From JBOCEF01 sp047610385 (GTDB taxonomy: Bacteria > Pseudomonadota > Alphaproteobacteria > Rhodobacterales > Rhodobacteraceae): a stretch of 64,000 nt of DNA. The position numbers and the translations under genes are program-made. Location: NCBI GenBank assembly GCA_047610385.1, contig JBLGAC010000005.1, positions 62,001-126,000 on the forward strand. Direction: 5' to 3'. The notes beneath the pieces are model-generated. The model had not been told where the DNA came from, searched no databases, and saw only the letters and a list, made by a program, of their open reading frames with translations. Below, one piece after another: positions 41,041 to 49,721 of the stretch (positions within the stretch are counted from its first letter, which is position 1; the number at the start of each line of letters is the position of its first letter).

Positions 41041-42672
41041 ATGTTCGGCCAGATGCAGGATTGGCCCCTTCGGGTCTCCACCATCATCGATCACGCTGCG
41101 AAATATCACGGGGACCGTCCGGTCATGGGCCGCTCGGCTGAGGGTCCGATCGTCCATTCCAACTGGAAGACCATCAACCAGCGCGCCCGCAAGGTGTCGC
41201 AGGGTCTGGCGAAAATGGGCTATGGCACAGGCGACGCCGTGGGCGTCATGGCCTGGAACACCGTGCGGCACATGGAGGTCTGGTACGGCGTCACCGGTGC
41301 CGGCTGCATCCTGCACACCCTGAACCCGCGCCTGTTTGCAGAGCAGCTGGATTACATCATCAACCACGCAAACGACCGCGTGATCATGGTGGATGCGGAC
41401 ATCGTCGGCGTGTTGGAGCCTTTGGTCGACAAGCTGACCAAGGTTGAACGCTGGATCGTCCTGACCGACCGCGCACACATGCCCGACACCAGCCTGCCGA
41501 ACGCCATCTGCTACGAAGACTGGGTGGACGAACAGGACGGCGATTTCGAATGGGCCATTGGCGACGAAACCGATCCCTGCGGGCTTTGCTATACGTCCGG
41601 GACCACCGGCAATCCCAAGGGCGTGCTTTACACCCATCGCTCGAACGTGCTGCACGCGATGTTCACCCTCGCGCCTGATTGCGTGGGGATGTCGTCGAAC
41701 GATGTGATCATGCCGGTGGTGCCGCTGTTCCACGCCAATGGCTGGGGCATGGCCTATACCGCGCCGATGGCTGGCGCGTCCTTGGTGATGCCGGGCCGCG
41801 ATATGTCCCCCGCCGGCATCTTTGAAATGCTGAACATGGGCGTGACCATGTCCGCCGCCGTGCCCACTGTCTGGCTGGGCCTGCTGCAATATCTGCGCGC
41901 CAACGACCTCAATCTTGATAAGGTTGAGCGGGTGGTGATCGGTGGATCGTCCTGCCCCCGCGCGGTGATTGAGGCGTTCCAGAACGATTACGGCGTGCAG
42001 GTGATCCACGCGTGGGGCATGACCGAATGCTCGCCCCTCGGCGCCGTTTGCACCCTGAAGCCTGAGGTGATGGCGCTGGACGCTGCCGGGCGCCTTGATG
42101 CCCAGACCACGGTCGGGCACCCGCCTTACGGCGTTGATCTGCGCTTGACCGACGATGATGGCAAGGATCTACCTTGGGATGGCGCGGCACAGGGCAGGTT
42201 GTGGATCCGCGGTCCGGGCGTCGTGAAACGCTATCACAACGCCGATCAGATCGCGACTGAGGACGACAACTGGTTCGACACCGGCGATGTCGCGACCGTC
42301 AGCCCCCACGCCTATGTCAAGATCACCGACCGGTCCAAGGATGTGATCAAATCGGGCGGCGAATGGATTTCATCCATTGAGCTGGAGAACGCCGCCGTCG
42401 CGCATCCACTGGTGGCCGAAGCCGCCGCCATCGGGATCCCGCACGACAAATGGGGAGAGCGTCCGATCCTGTGCGTCGTCGGTGTGAACGGCGCGAAACC
42501 GCCCAAGGCTGAGGTTCTGGCCCAGATCGAAAAACACTTTGCCAAATGGCAGATCCCCGATGACGTGGTGTATCTGGATGCACTGCCGCACACCGCGACG
42601 GGCAAGATCTCCAAGCTTGAACTGCGCAAGATCTTGACCGCGCAGGGCTACAAGCTGCCCACAGCGGCCTGA
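41041..42672 (+). CDS. Acyl-CoA ligase, DmdB / fatty-acid type
   Basis: 543 residues from the ATG at 41041 behind AGGGAGGA. Adenylate-forming enzyme: P-loop Y-T-S-G-T-T-G-N-P-K-G-V (about 184-195), A8-type motif F-D-T-G-D-V-A, and the C-terminal lysine in T-A-T-G-K-I-S-K-L. The start M-F-G-Q-M-Q-D-W-P-L and the segment H-T-L-N-P-R-L-F-A-E-Q-L closely resemble Roseobacter 3-(methylthio)propionyl-CoA ligase (DmdB), and also medium/long-chain acyl-CoA ligases of the same branch. It activates a carboxylic acid to its CoA ester for the beta-oxidation genes upstream. The substrate (methylthiopropionate or fatty acid) is not decided by sequence. Confidence 0.9.
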   Translation: MFGQMQDWPLRVSTIIDHAAKYHGDRPVMGRSAEGPIVHSNWKTINQRARKVSQGLAKMGYGTGDAVGVMAWNTVRHMEVWYGVTGAGCILHTLNPRLFAEQLDYIINHANDRVIMVDADIVGVLEPLVDKLTKVERWIVLTDRAHMPDTSLPNAICYEDWVDEQDGDFEWAIGDETDPCGLCYTSGTTGNPKGVLYTHRSNVLHAMFTLAPDCVGMSSNDVIMPVVPLFHANGWGMAYTAPMAGASLVMPGRDMSPAGIFEMLNMGVTMSAAVPTVWLGLLQYLRANDLNLDKVERVVIGGSSCPRAVIEAFQNDYGVQVIHAWGMTECSPLGAVCTLKPEVMALDAAGRLDAQTTVGHPPYGVDLRLTDDDGKDLPWDGAAQGRLWIRGPGVVKRYHNADQIATEDDNWFDTGDVATVSPHAYVKITDRSKDVIKSGGEWISSIELENAAVAHPLVAEAAAIGIPHDKWGERPILCVVGVNGAKPPKAEVLAQIEKHFAKWQIPDDVVYLDALPHTATGKISKLELRKILTAQGYKLPTAA

Positions 42673-42687
42673 TCAGGGGCATGGATG

Positions 42688-42721
42688 AAACGCGGCGGGG
42701 CCTGATGCCTCGCCGCGTTTT
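42688..42721 (+). terminator. Rho-independent terminator after the acyl-CoA ligase gene
   Basis: Stem AAACGCGGCGGGG (42688-42700) pairs with CCTCGCCGCGTTT (42708-42720), with one G-T pair, a seven-base loop, and ends in TTTT. It lies 15 bases after the ligase stop codon. Confidence 0.88.
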
Positions 42722-42959
42722 GCATCAGGGCCGAAAGTGCGGGTGACAGGCATCATGCGTCCTGCAAAAAAAGCACCCGGGAATGGCGGCGCGCAATGGG
42801 TGGCCTTTGGCCATGTTAAGCCGTCATTCACCAAAATGATCGACATCCCCCCACGCGAAACTGGCTTGAGCCGCGGTGCCCCCTCTCATAGCCTGCACAG
42901 ATGGTCGGCCGCGTGCGCATCGACGCCCCAAGGCCGCCCGCGTTGTGCAGGAGCCCCGG

Positions 42960-44765
42960 ATGACCGAGCGTGAAGACCCCATCCGCCGCCGCCAAAGCAG
43001 TGGGCCAAAGCCGCGCGAAACGATCGAAGAGCTTTACGGCGACGTCCTCGCGCCCAAGCCGATTGGCCTGTTCGATGCGGTCGATCCCGGGCCTGAAGAC
43101 CCGCACCATCGCGACGCTGACTTTTCAGACCTGGCCGACAAAGGCCCCAAATCGCCGCACAGCATCTATCGCCCAGCGGCTGAGGGCGCACCCGGCAGGT
43201 TCAAACGCAGCGGTCGGCTGGAATATCCCCGAAACGGCGGCGATCTGACCCCGGTGGTGCTGAGCCACGGGCTCGTGACCCTGTTCACGCTGGGCATCTG
43301 GCGGTTCTGGCAGATCACGGCACAGCGCCGGTCGGTCTGGTCGCACACCAAACTGGCGGGCGAGCCGTTCGAATACCGCGGCTCAGGGATCGAGATGTTC
43401 ATCGGCGCGGCGATCGCAATGGTGATCCTTGGCGCGCTGATGCTGGTGTTTCAGATGGCGCTGGGGTGGATTGGCCTTTCGGCGCCGCTGGGGTTTGAAA
43501 TCAACCTGCCGCTGCTGGGCCTGCCGCTGACGCTTGCCTCATTGGCGCTGCTGCCGCCTTTGGTGGAATACGCCCGGTTCCGCGCCCGCCGCTATCGGCT
43601 GCGGCGCACGCGCTGGCGCGGCATCCGGTTTGACATGCGCGGGCGCGGGCTGGGGCTGGTCCTGCGGTGGGCGCTGTGGACGCCGGTGGTGATCGCGACG
43701 CTGGGGCTGGCATGGCCATTCCTGACCACAACCCGTGAGCGGTACATGACCAACCGCACCTTCTGGGGCGAGGAGCGGTTCTTTTTCCGCGGCTCGGCAT
43801 GGCGGCTGATGCCGTATTGGGCGGTGCTGTGGCTGATGGTGGCGGTGCCCGCCGCGGTCGGTGCGGCCCATGTATGGCAGGTGGCGGCGCGCGCGGACCA
43901 GACCACCGCCGCGCCTGAGTTGGCCGAGATTCCGCCCAATGACGCCGCCACCGATGCCCCCGCCGCAGATGGCACCCCTGCCCCCGATGCTGCCCCTGAT
44001 ACTGCCCCTGATGCTGCGGCACCTGCGCCTGCGCCAATCGTGCCGCCCAGCAGCGAATCCCCGGTCGTGCGCCTGAACCCAACGTCCCCGACGCCAGAAT
44101 CCCCGCCCGACGCCGCGCCCGAACCGCCCTCAGCCCTGCAACAGGCCGTGCGGATGGCGGCACCGCTGATCCCGCTGCGCGACCGGCTGATCGCCGCCGC
44201 GGCCCCGATCCTCAACGCGGCGCCCGCCACGCAGCAACTGCTCGCATTGCTGTGGCCGCTGCTGGTGACGATCCTGTGGTTCGGCTTTCGCGGCGCGCGC
44301 ATCCGCATGCACATGAACGCCCGGCGCATCGCCGGGGCCCGCGCGCGCAGCACCTTTGGCGGCGGTGCGCTGTTTCAGGCGTGGCTGGCGGTGGTCGGGC
44401 GGTCGATATGGCCGGGGGTTCTGGTCTATGTCCTTGCCACCATCGTTATAGTGATCCTGCTGACATCAATCGACATGAGCGGGCGATCTGCCACTGGCCC
44501 CATGGATATGGTGTTCGGCAGCGCTGCTGACTGGCGCAGCCAAGGGCTGGTGGTGATGGCGCTGGCGATCAACTATGGCTCCATCGCGTTGTTCAGCATG
44601 TGGCTGTATGATGTGGTCTGGTTCCGCGCGTTTTTCCACAGGCTGTGCGCCTCAACCCATATTGAGGGGCTGGAGACGCTGGACCATGTGCGCCAGCGCC
44701 CGCAGGCCGCGGCGGCGGAGGCAGACGGGCTGGCCGACGCGCTTAACCTCGATGCGGGGTTCTAA
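42960..44765 (+). CDS. DUF898 (YjgN-like) multi-pass membrane protein
   Basis: 601 residues from the ATG at 42960, preceded by CAGGAG. The N-terminal 75 residues are charged and cytoplasmic, then about eight membrane helices. L-F-T-L-G-I-W-R-F-W-Q-I-T (about 113-125) and F-L-T-T-T-R-E-R-Y-M are the DUF898 signatures. A soluble insert of about 100 residues (about 315-415) is rich in Ala, Pro and Asp and contains 12-base in-frame repeats (A-P-D-A or A-P-D-T). Function unknown. The M48 peptidase gene follows 147 bases downstream, a pairing often seen for DUF898, which suggests a joint membrane role. Confidence 0.85.
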   Translation: MTEREDPIRRRQSSGPKPRETIEELYGDVLAPKPIGLFDAVDPGPEDPHHRDADFSDLADKGPKSPHSIYRPAAEGAPGRFKRSGRLEYPRNGGDLTPVVLSHGLVTLFTLGIWRFWQITAQRRSVWSHTKLAGEPFEYRGSGIEMFIGAAIAMVILGALMLVFQMALGWIGLSAPLGFEINLPLLGLPLTLASLALLPPLVEYARFRARRYRLRRTRWRGIRFDMRGRGLGLVLRWALWTPVVIATLGLAWPFLTTTRERYMTNRTFWGEERFFFRGSAWRLMPYWAVLWLMVAVPAAVGAAHVWQVAARADQTTAAPELAEIPPNDAATDAPAADGTPAPDAAPDTAPDAAAPAPAPIVPPSSESPVVRLNPTSPTPESPPDAAPEPPSALQQAVRMAAPLIPLRDRLIAAAAPILNAAPATQQLLALLWPLLVTILWFGFRGARIRMHMNARRIAGARARSTFGGGALFQAWLAVVGRSIWPGVLVYVLATIVIVILLTSIDMSGRSATGPMDMVFGSAADWRSQGLVVMALAINYGSIALFSMWLYDVVWFRAFFHRLCASTHIEGLETLDHVRQRPQAAAAEADGLADALNLDAGF

Positions 44766-44911
44766 GGGCTGATACATGAACTCGCCGCAAAACCCGCGCC
44801 ACGGGACACGGCGCCCGGTGGCGGCCCCCACGCCCCTGCGTTAGACGGGAGCGGTGATGGCGGCCGGCGGCGAATCGAACCGCGCGCCGCCACGGGAGGG
44901 TCCGCGCAGTC

Positions 44912-46045
44912 ATGACCGCGCTCGACAAATACGCATTGCTGGAGGCCGAAGCGGTCTATTTCGACGGGCGCACCGCGCGCCCGCGCGAGGTGATCGTGCG
45001 CTTTGGGGAAACCACCCTCACGCTGCTGACCGTCACCGACGAGCCGGTGCATCACTGGGCGCTGGCATCCCTGCGACGGATCGACGAAACCGCGCCGCGC
45101 GGCGAGGAAGAGGTCCTGCGCCTGTCCCCCGGCCATGATGGCGAAGAACGCCTGACCCTGCGCGACCCGGACATGATCGCGGCGCTGCGCCAGGTGTGCC
45201 CCGACCTTGATGCCCCCGCCGTGCCGCCGTCGCATGTGGTGCGCAAGGCGCTGATCTGGGGCGTCGCCGCGCTGGGGGCCATCGCATTGGGGGTGTTCGT
45301 GCTGGCACCGATTGCGGCGCAGCAGCTGGCGCTGCGCCTGCCCCAGGACCGGGCGGAGCGTTTGGGCACTGCGGTGCTGGCCCAAACCGCCCGCAGCATG
45401 GGCGCGGCGACCCCGCCGGTGATCTGCGGGACGCCCGACGGCCTTGCGGCGCTGTCGCGGATGACCGCGCGGTTGCAGGACGGTGCCGGGATGCGGCGAC
45501 AGATCACCGTGCAGGTGATGGAAAGCCCCGCGCAGAACGCCATCACCGTGCCCGGCGGGCTGATCGCGGTGATGTCCGGGCTGATCGCGTCGGCCCAGAC
45601 ACCCGAAGAGGTCGCCGCCGTTCTGGCCCATGAAATCGCCCATGCCGAGGCCCGCGATCCCCTGCGCGAGGCGTTCCGCGTGATCGGCGCCGCCGGGCTG
45701 TTCGGCCTCGCGGTGGGTGATTACGCCGGCGGAACCGTGGTCGCGGCCCTGAGCCAAGCGGTTGTCAGCGGTGCCTATCGGCGCGAGGCCGAAGCCGCGG
45801 CCGATGCCCGCGCGCTTGAAATCCTGGACGCGGCAGGGCTGCCGGGAAGCGCGCTCAGTGATGTGTTCGAGCGGTTTGCGCGCCGCGGCCCCGCGCCCCA
45901 GGGGCTGCTGTCGCATCTGGCCAGCCATCCCGATGCGGCAAGCCGCGCGGCGGCAGCGCGCGCGGCGGACGCCATCGGCGACGCGCCGTTCACGCCAGTG
46001 CTGGAAGATGGCGAATGGATCGCGCTTCAGCAGATCTGCGACTGA
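44912..46045 (+). CDS. M48-family zinc metallopeptidase
   Basis: 377 residues. The cytoplasmic N-terminal 105 residues have a PH-like strand pattern (E-V-I-V-R-F-G-E-T-T), a membrane helix spans about 113-135 and a peptidase domain follows. The zinc site is H-E-I-A-H (His240, Glu241, His244) with the third ligand Glu294 in E-A-A-A-D (294-298). The family includes HtpX, BepA and Oma1-type quality-control proteases. The catalytic domain should face the periplasm, given one helix and an internal N-terminus. Together with the upstream DUF898 protein it may form a membrane proteolysis unit. Confidence 0.9.
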   Translation: MTALDKYALLEAEAVYFDGRTARPREVIVRFGETTLTLLTVTDEPVHHWALASLRRIDETAPRGEEEVLRLSPGHDGEERLTLRDPDMIAALRQVCPDLDAPAVPPSHVVRKALIWGVAALGAIALGVFVLAPIAAQQLALRLPQDRAERLGTAVLAQTARSMGAATPPVICGTPDGLAALSRMTARLQDGAGMRRQITVQVMESPAQNAITVPGGLIAVMSGLIASAQTPEEVAAVLAHEIAHAEARDPLREAFRVIGAAGLFGLAVGDYAGGTVVAALSQAVVSGAYRREAEAAADARALEILDAAGLPGSALSDVFERFARRGPAPQGLLSHLASHPDAASRAAAARAADAIGDAPFTPVLEDGEWIALQQICD

Positions 46046-46137
46046 CAGCGCGGGTGTGGGCGCGGGTGTGGGCGCGGGGGGCCTTGCGCCCCCGCTCGCC
46101 CGGCGCCGCGAAGGGCGGCGCGCGCCCCATCCCAAGT
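46046..46137. repeat. Intergenic repeat and hairpin between M48 peptidase and pqqE
   Basis: It contains the stem GCGGGGG...CCCCCGC (46074-46095), which may stop both convergent genes. Bases 46098-46126 match 29681-29709 with two substitutions and one gap, making this a diverged third copy of the repeat that flanks the MATE gene. A tandem GCGCGGGTGTGG (two copies) precedes the hairpin. Confidence 0.6.
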
Positions 46138-47238
46138 TCAGCGCGGGGCGACGCGGTAGGTGAATTCGGCGCTTGGGTCACCTTCCCCCGCCATGGCCGC
46201 GATGTCGGCCTTGCGGGGGGACTTGCTGCACACCGGGTCGGTGGCGGCGGGGTCTCCCGCCAGCGCTGCGGCCTGGCAGCGGCAGCCGCCATGATCAATC
46301 GCCTTGCGCTCGCAGCTGCTGCAGGGTTCCTGCATCCAGTCGTCGCCGCGATAGGCGTTGAAGCTGGAGGAGCTTTCCCAGATGTCGCGCAGCGGCGTGT
46401 CCGCCACGTTGGAAAACGTCATCCCCGGAATGGTCTGCGCCGCATGACATGGCAGCACCGTGCCGTCGGGCGTGATGTTCAGACCCGTCGATCCCCAGCC
46501 ACCCATGCAGGCTTTGGGGAATTCGGCCAGATAATCGGGCGGCACGAAGTCGATCACCATGCGCCCACGCAGGCGCATCCTTGCGGCCCGCACGATGTCG
46601 CGCGCCGCGATCGCCTGTTCGCGCGACGGGACCAGCTGCGACACGTTTTTCACCGCCCAGCCATGGACCTGCACGCAGGCGACCTCCAACCGGCGCGCCC
46701 CAAGGCGTTCGGCCAGCGCCACGGTGTCTTCCAGATGGTCAAGATTGCGCCGGTGCATCACGGCGTTGAGCGTCAGCGGAAACCCCAGATCGGCGATGTC
46801 CTGGGCCACAGTCATCTTGCGCGCGAAACCGCCGCGATAGCCGCCAACGGCGTCAGCCGACGCGGCCTCAGTGCCCTGCACCGACAATTGCACATGGTCG
46901 AGGCCGATTTCTGCCAACCGTTCCAACCGCTTGCGCGTCAGCCCGATGCCGGAGGTGATGAGGTTGGTGTATAGCCCCGCATCGACCGCCGATTGCGTGA
47001 TGTCTTCCAGATCGCGGCGACTGGCGGGCTCCCCACCCGAAATATGCAGCTGAAGAACGCCCATGTCAGCGGCTTGGCGAAACGCCTCACCCCATTGATC
47101 GGCGGTCAGTTCGGCGTCTTTGCGCGTCAGCTCCAACGGGTTGGAGCAATAAGGGCATGACAGCGGGCAGCGGTGGGTCAGCTCAGCCAACATCGCCATC
47201 GGCGCGCCGGCCTGGATGATCCGTGCAGGGGCGTTCAT
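46138..47238 (-). CDS. pqqE: PQQ biosynthesis radical SAM protein PqqE
   Basis: 366 residues. Radical SAM cluster C-P-L-S-C-P-Y-C (Cys24, Cys28, Cys31) just after the start, then S-G-G-E-P (about 71-75) for SAM binding. The C-terminal SPASM region carries further cysteines in P-C-H-A-A-Q, E-P-C-S-S-C and G-G-C-R-C-Q, which bind auxiliary iron-sulfur clusters. PqqE links the Glu and Tyr side chains of the PqqA peptide, the first step of pyrroloquinoline quinone synthesis, with PqqD as chaperone. Its start overlaps the pqqD stop (ATGA). Last gene of pqqABCDE. Confidence 0.97.
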   Translation of the reverse strand: MNAPARIIQAGAPMAMLAELTHRCPLSCPYCSNPLELTRKDAELTADQWGEAFRQAADMGVLQLHISGGEPASRRDLEDITQSAVDAGLYTNLITSGIGLTRKRLERLAEIGLDHVQLSVQGTEAASADAVGGYRGGFARKMTVAQDIADLGFPLTLNAVMHRRNLDHLEDTVALAERLGARRLEVACVQVHGWAVKNVSQLVPSREQAIAARDIVRAARMRLRGRMVIDFVPPDYLAEFPKACMGGWGSTGLNITPDGTVLPCHAAQTIPGMTFSNVADTPLRDIWESSSSFNAYRGDDWMQEPCSSCERKAIDHGGCRCQAAALAGDPAATDPVCSKSPRKADIAAMAGEGDPSAEFTYRVAPR

Positions 47239-47546
47239 GGGCGAAGCTCCACCATAATCCGGTCCGCAAGCGACAGGATAAGCCGCGAGGCATCCGCGGC
47301 AATCTGCGCCTCAGGCGCGTCGTATTTGACCGCCAGCGCGGCAGTGATTTCGCCAAAAGTGCGGATCCCGTCCAGTTCAGCCAGCACGGCCGCGGCAATG
47401 GGATCCAGCTTCAGCACACGCTCCGGCGCCAGCAGGGCCCAGACGCCGCGCACATCATCATGGCGCACGCGCACGCCGCGCAGCAAGGCGGGGCGCAGGG
47501 CCGGGTCAATCAGCACCGCTTGTGGCGTGGGGGCGGGGGCGTTCAT
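47235..47546 (-). CDS. pqqD: PQQ biosynthesis peptide chaperone PqqD
   Basis: 103 residues, the usual size. P-A-L-R-P-A-L-L-R-G-V-R-V-R-H-D (start), V-W-A-L-L-A-P-E-R-V-L-K-L-D and F-G-E-I-T-A-A-L-A-V-K-Y are the PqqD (RRE) fold segments. It binds the PqqA precursor and presents it to PqqE. It overlaps pqqC upstream and pqqE downstream by four bases each, so all three are translationally coupled. Confidence 0.95.
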   Translation of the reverse strand: MNAPAPTPQAVLIDPALRPALLRGVRVRHDDVRGVWALLAPERVLKLDPIAAAVLAELDGIRTFGEITAALAVKYDAPEAQIAADASRLILSLADRIMVELRP

Positions 47547-48301
47547 GCCATCCCCTCACCGGGTTGCCAGGCGCCGGGTGGGATGCGGGCGGGGGTGACA
47601 TAGGCGTGTTCAATGGCGTCAAGCTGGACCCACAGAACATCGGTCTTGAATTCCAGCGCCTTGGCGGCGGCGTCCTGTTTTTCCAGCGTGTCGGCGTGAT
47701 CCAGCACCCATGCCAGCCCGAAGGCGACGTCTTTGGGGGCCTCAGTCAAACGTTTGCGGAAATAAGACAGCGAGGTGTCGTCGGCAAAATCGTAATGGGC
47801 CAGCAGCCCTTCGATGCGCCGGGTGTGGATCGCGGGGGCGAACAGTTCGGTCAAGGATGATGCAACTGCCTCCAGCAATGTCGCGTCGCGCACGAACCGC
47901 ACATAGGCGTCCACGGCAAAGCGCACGGCGGGCAGAATGCCCTGCCCTGAGGCGACATAATCGGGGTCCAGCCCCACCGCCTCAGCCAGCTTCAGCCAGC
48001 GGGCGATGCCGCCTTCGCCAGCGGCAGACCCGTCATGATCTTCGATGCGTGATCGCCAGGCGCGGCGCAGGGCGGGGTCTTCAACCCGGCTCATGAACGC
48101 GGCGTCTTTCATGGGGATGCGCGATTGGTACATGTATCGGTTCAGCACCCAGGCGCGGACCTGATCGGGCGTGCAGCCACCGCCATGCAGCAGGTCATGG
48201 AACGGGTGCAGGTCGTGATAGCGCGCGGCACCGATGGCGCGCAGGCGCGCTTCGAAATCAGCGGGGGACAGGGGGGGCGCGGGGCGCGTGTGGGCGTTCA
48301 T
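47543..48301 (-). CDS. pqqC: Pyrroloquinoline-quinone synthase PqqC
   Basis: 252 residues, all-helical cofactor-free oxidase. Conserved parts seen: R-Y-H-D-L-H-P-F-H-D-L-L-H-G-G (about 27-41, with active-site histidines), N-R-Y-M-Y-Q-S-R-I-P-M-K-D-A, D-H-D-G and S-Y-F-R-K-R-L. It carries out ring closure and the final eight-electron oxidation that produces PQQ. It overlaps pqqB and pqqD by four bases on each side. No odd features. Confidence 0.97.
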   Translation of the reverse strand: MNAHTRPAPPLSPADFEARLRAIGAARYHDLHPFHDLLHGGGCTPDQVRAWVLNRYMYQSRIPMKDAAFMSRVEDPALRRAWRSRIEDHDGSAAGEGGIARWLKLAEAVGLDPDYVASGQGILPAVRFAVDAYVRFVRDATLLEAVASSLTELFAPAIHTRRIEGLLAHYDFADDTSLSYFRKRLTEAPKDVAFGLAWVLDHADTLEKQDAAAKALEFKTDVLWVQLDAIEHAYVTPARIPPGAWQPGEGMA

Positions 48302-49185
48302 GGGCTCAGCTCCATCCCATCCTGCGCGATGGTCCAGCCAGCGGCAAGCGCCGCGGCATGTTCGGGGCCCGAAGGGTCCAGCGCAGGATTGGTGTTGTTC
48401 ATGTGGACGAAGACGCGGCGGGCGACGCCAAGGGGCGCAAAGGCGGCGATGGTGTCGGTCATCGCCATATGGCCCATGCGCGCGCCAGTTTTGGCGCCAG
48501 CGCCAGTGGCGATCATTTCATCATCAAGCCAGACTGTGCCGTCAAACAGCACCATCTGCGCGCCGCGGATGCGGTCCGCCAGCGCAGGTGTCATCGCTGC
48601 GCAGCCGGGAATATAAAATGCGGTGCGCCCGTGCGCGGTCAGGCGCACGCCGACGGTGTTCTCCCCCTCAAGCTGGGTGTCGACCACCGCACCTTCGGCA
48701 TAAAGCGGCACCTTTCCGGGGACGGCGAACAGTTCTGCGGTAAGGCCGGGGACCAGTTCAAACGGCACATTCAGCCCCGCGGCGCGCCGGGGCACAACAT
48801 CAGGGGCAACAGCGCGGAACATGGGGTTTTCGGCAAGGGTGGCGTGGATTTCCGCGGTGGCGAACAGATCAAAGGGCTGGCGTTCGCGCAAGGTGAACAG
48901 GCCCGCCACATGATCGATGTCGCCATTGGTCAGCAGAACCGCCTTGAGCGGCGAAGTCCGCAGCCCCGTGGGGTGCAGCTCGGGCGTCGCCTGCATCTGC
49001 GCACGAATGTCGGGAGATGCATTTACGATCGCCCAAGACGCGCCATCGGCACTGACCGCGATCGACGATTGCGTAAGCGAGGGCAGGCGCCCCGACCGCG
49101 CAGCAGCGCAGTTGGGACACCCACAGTTCCATTGCGGCAGGCCGCCGCCCGCGGCGGCACCCAGCACTTTGATGCGGAGTGTCAT
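48298..49185 (-). CDS. pqqB: PQQ biosynthesis protein PqqB
   Basis: 295 residues from the ATG at 49185. Metallo-beta-lactamase fold beginning with the PqqB-specific start V-L-G-A-A-A-G-G-G-L-P-Q-W-N-C-G-C and C-P-N-C (a Cys-bound metal site). The metal strand is T-N-G-D-I-D-H-V-A-G-L. It is thought to hydroxylate the PqqA-derived Glu-Tyr intermediate. The reading frame extends past 49185, but pqqA occupies that region in another frame, so the internal ATG is right. It overlaps pqqC by four bases. Confidence 0.96.
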   Translation of the reverse strand: MTLRIKVLGAAAGGGLPQWNCGCPNCAAARSGRLPSLTQSSIAVSADGASWAIVNASPDIRAQMQATPELHPTGLRTSPLKAVLLTNGDIDHVAGLFTLRERQPFDLFATAEIHATLAENPMFRAVAPDVVPRRAAGLNVPFELVPGLTAELFAVPGKVPLYAEGAVVDTQLEGENTVGVRLTAHGRTAFYIPGCAAMTPALADRIRGAQMVLFDGTVWLDDEMIATGAGAKTGARMGHMAMTDTIAAFAPLGVARRVFVHMNNTNPALDPSGPEHAAALAAGWTIAQDGMELSP

Positions 49186-49213
49186 GGCGGGGATCCTTGG
49201 CCTGCGCGGGCGA

Positions 49214-49306
49214 TCAGAACAGGTCGTCTTCACCTTCAGCGGGGAAATACATGTTGATTTCCATGCCGCAGGCGAATTCTTCGATGATCGGGGCAGTCCA
49301 GGCCAT
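49214..49306 (-). CDS. pqqA: PQQ precursor peptide PqqA
   Basis: 30-residue peptide, too short for most gene finders. It starts M-A-W-T-A-P-I-I-E-E-F and continues with C-G-M-E-I-N-M-Y. The Glu and Tyr that become PQQ are Glu16 and Tyr20 in the invariant E-x-x-x-Y. The tail ends E-D-D-L-F. The ATG at 49306 is preceded by GGGAGGA, one of the strongest ribosome-binding sites in the window, as expected for a substrate peptide needed in excess. It is the first gene of the pqqABCDE operon, 28 bases before pqqB. Confidence 0.97.
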   Translation of the reverse strand: MAWTAPIIEEFACGMEINMYFPAEGEDDLF

Positions 49307-49721
49307 GTGGTTTCCTCCCAGAGATATGACGCAACGTCGGCTTGGCACACGGTAACCGTGCGTCCGACTGCATAAGCCACTTTGACGAGAGCGCGCTTTC
49401 GATCAACCCCCACGAAGGTCTATGAATCAATGAAGGCCGCCGTAACGTCAGGTTTTCCGACCTGTGGAATGCATATCCCCAATTGTGTCAGCACATCGGG
49501 GACAGTCAGCCGCTTTAAGCAGCACTCACCGGATGTTCGGAAACAGTGAGTCGCAGCCAATCATCAGCCACCCGCCCCTGCGAATCCCAAAAGCCGCGCC
49601 CATGTCTGCCCTTTTCCCGCACCGTCGCGCAGCGAGTCTGTCCATTTACGGATCGCCCCACGGCCAGCTTCCTGCGCGCGCTGGGGGCCGATGCGTTCAG
49701 TGATGTGGTGGTGCTGCGCGT
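49307..49721. promoter_or_regulatory. pqqA upstream region
   Basis: 415 bases between pqqA and the 3' end of the phosphate permease gene, both on the minus strand. It must contain the pqq promoter. The pqqA Shine-Dalgarno is at its left end, and a small inverted repeat CAGGT...ACCTG lies near 49448-49463. Open frames here (49464-49703 and 49546-49896, plus strand) have no recognisable protein features. No clear -35/-10 pair or operator could be assigned. Confidence 0.45.

Noticed and set aside
40172..41323. Plus-strand frame running through the amidase gene into the ligase gene
   Set aside because: The minus strand has the Tae4 motifs and an AGGAGG start; the ligase has its own start at 41041. 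Also examined as a possible immunity gene and discarded for lack of a start, signal peptide or fold.
44762..46135. 457-codon minus-strand frame opposite the M48 peptidase gene
   Set aside because: The plus strand has a complete M48 zinc site; the opposite frame is low-complexity.
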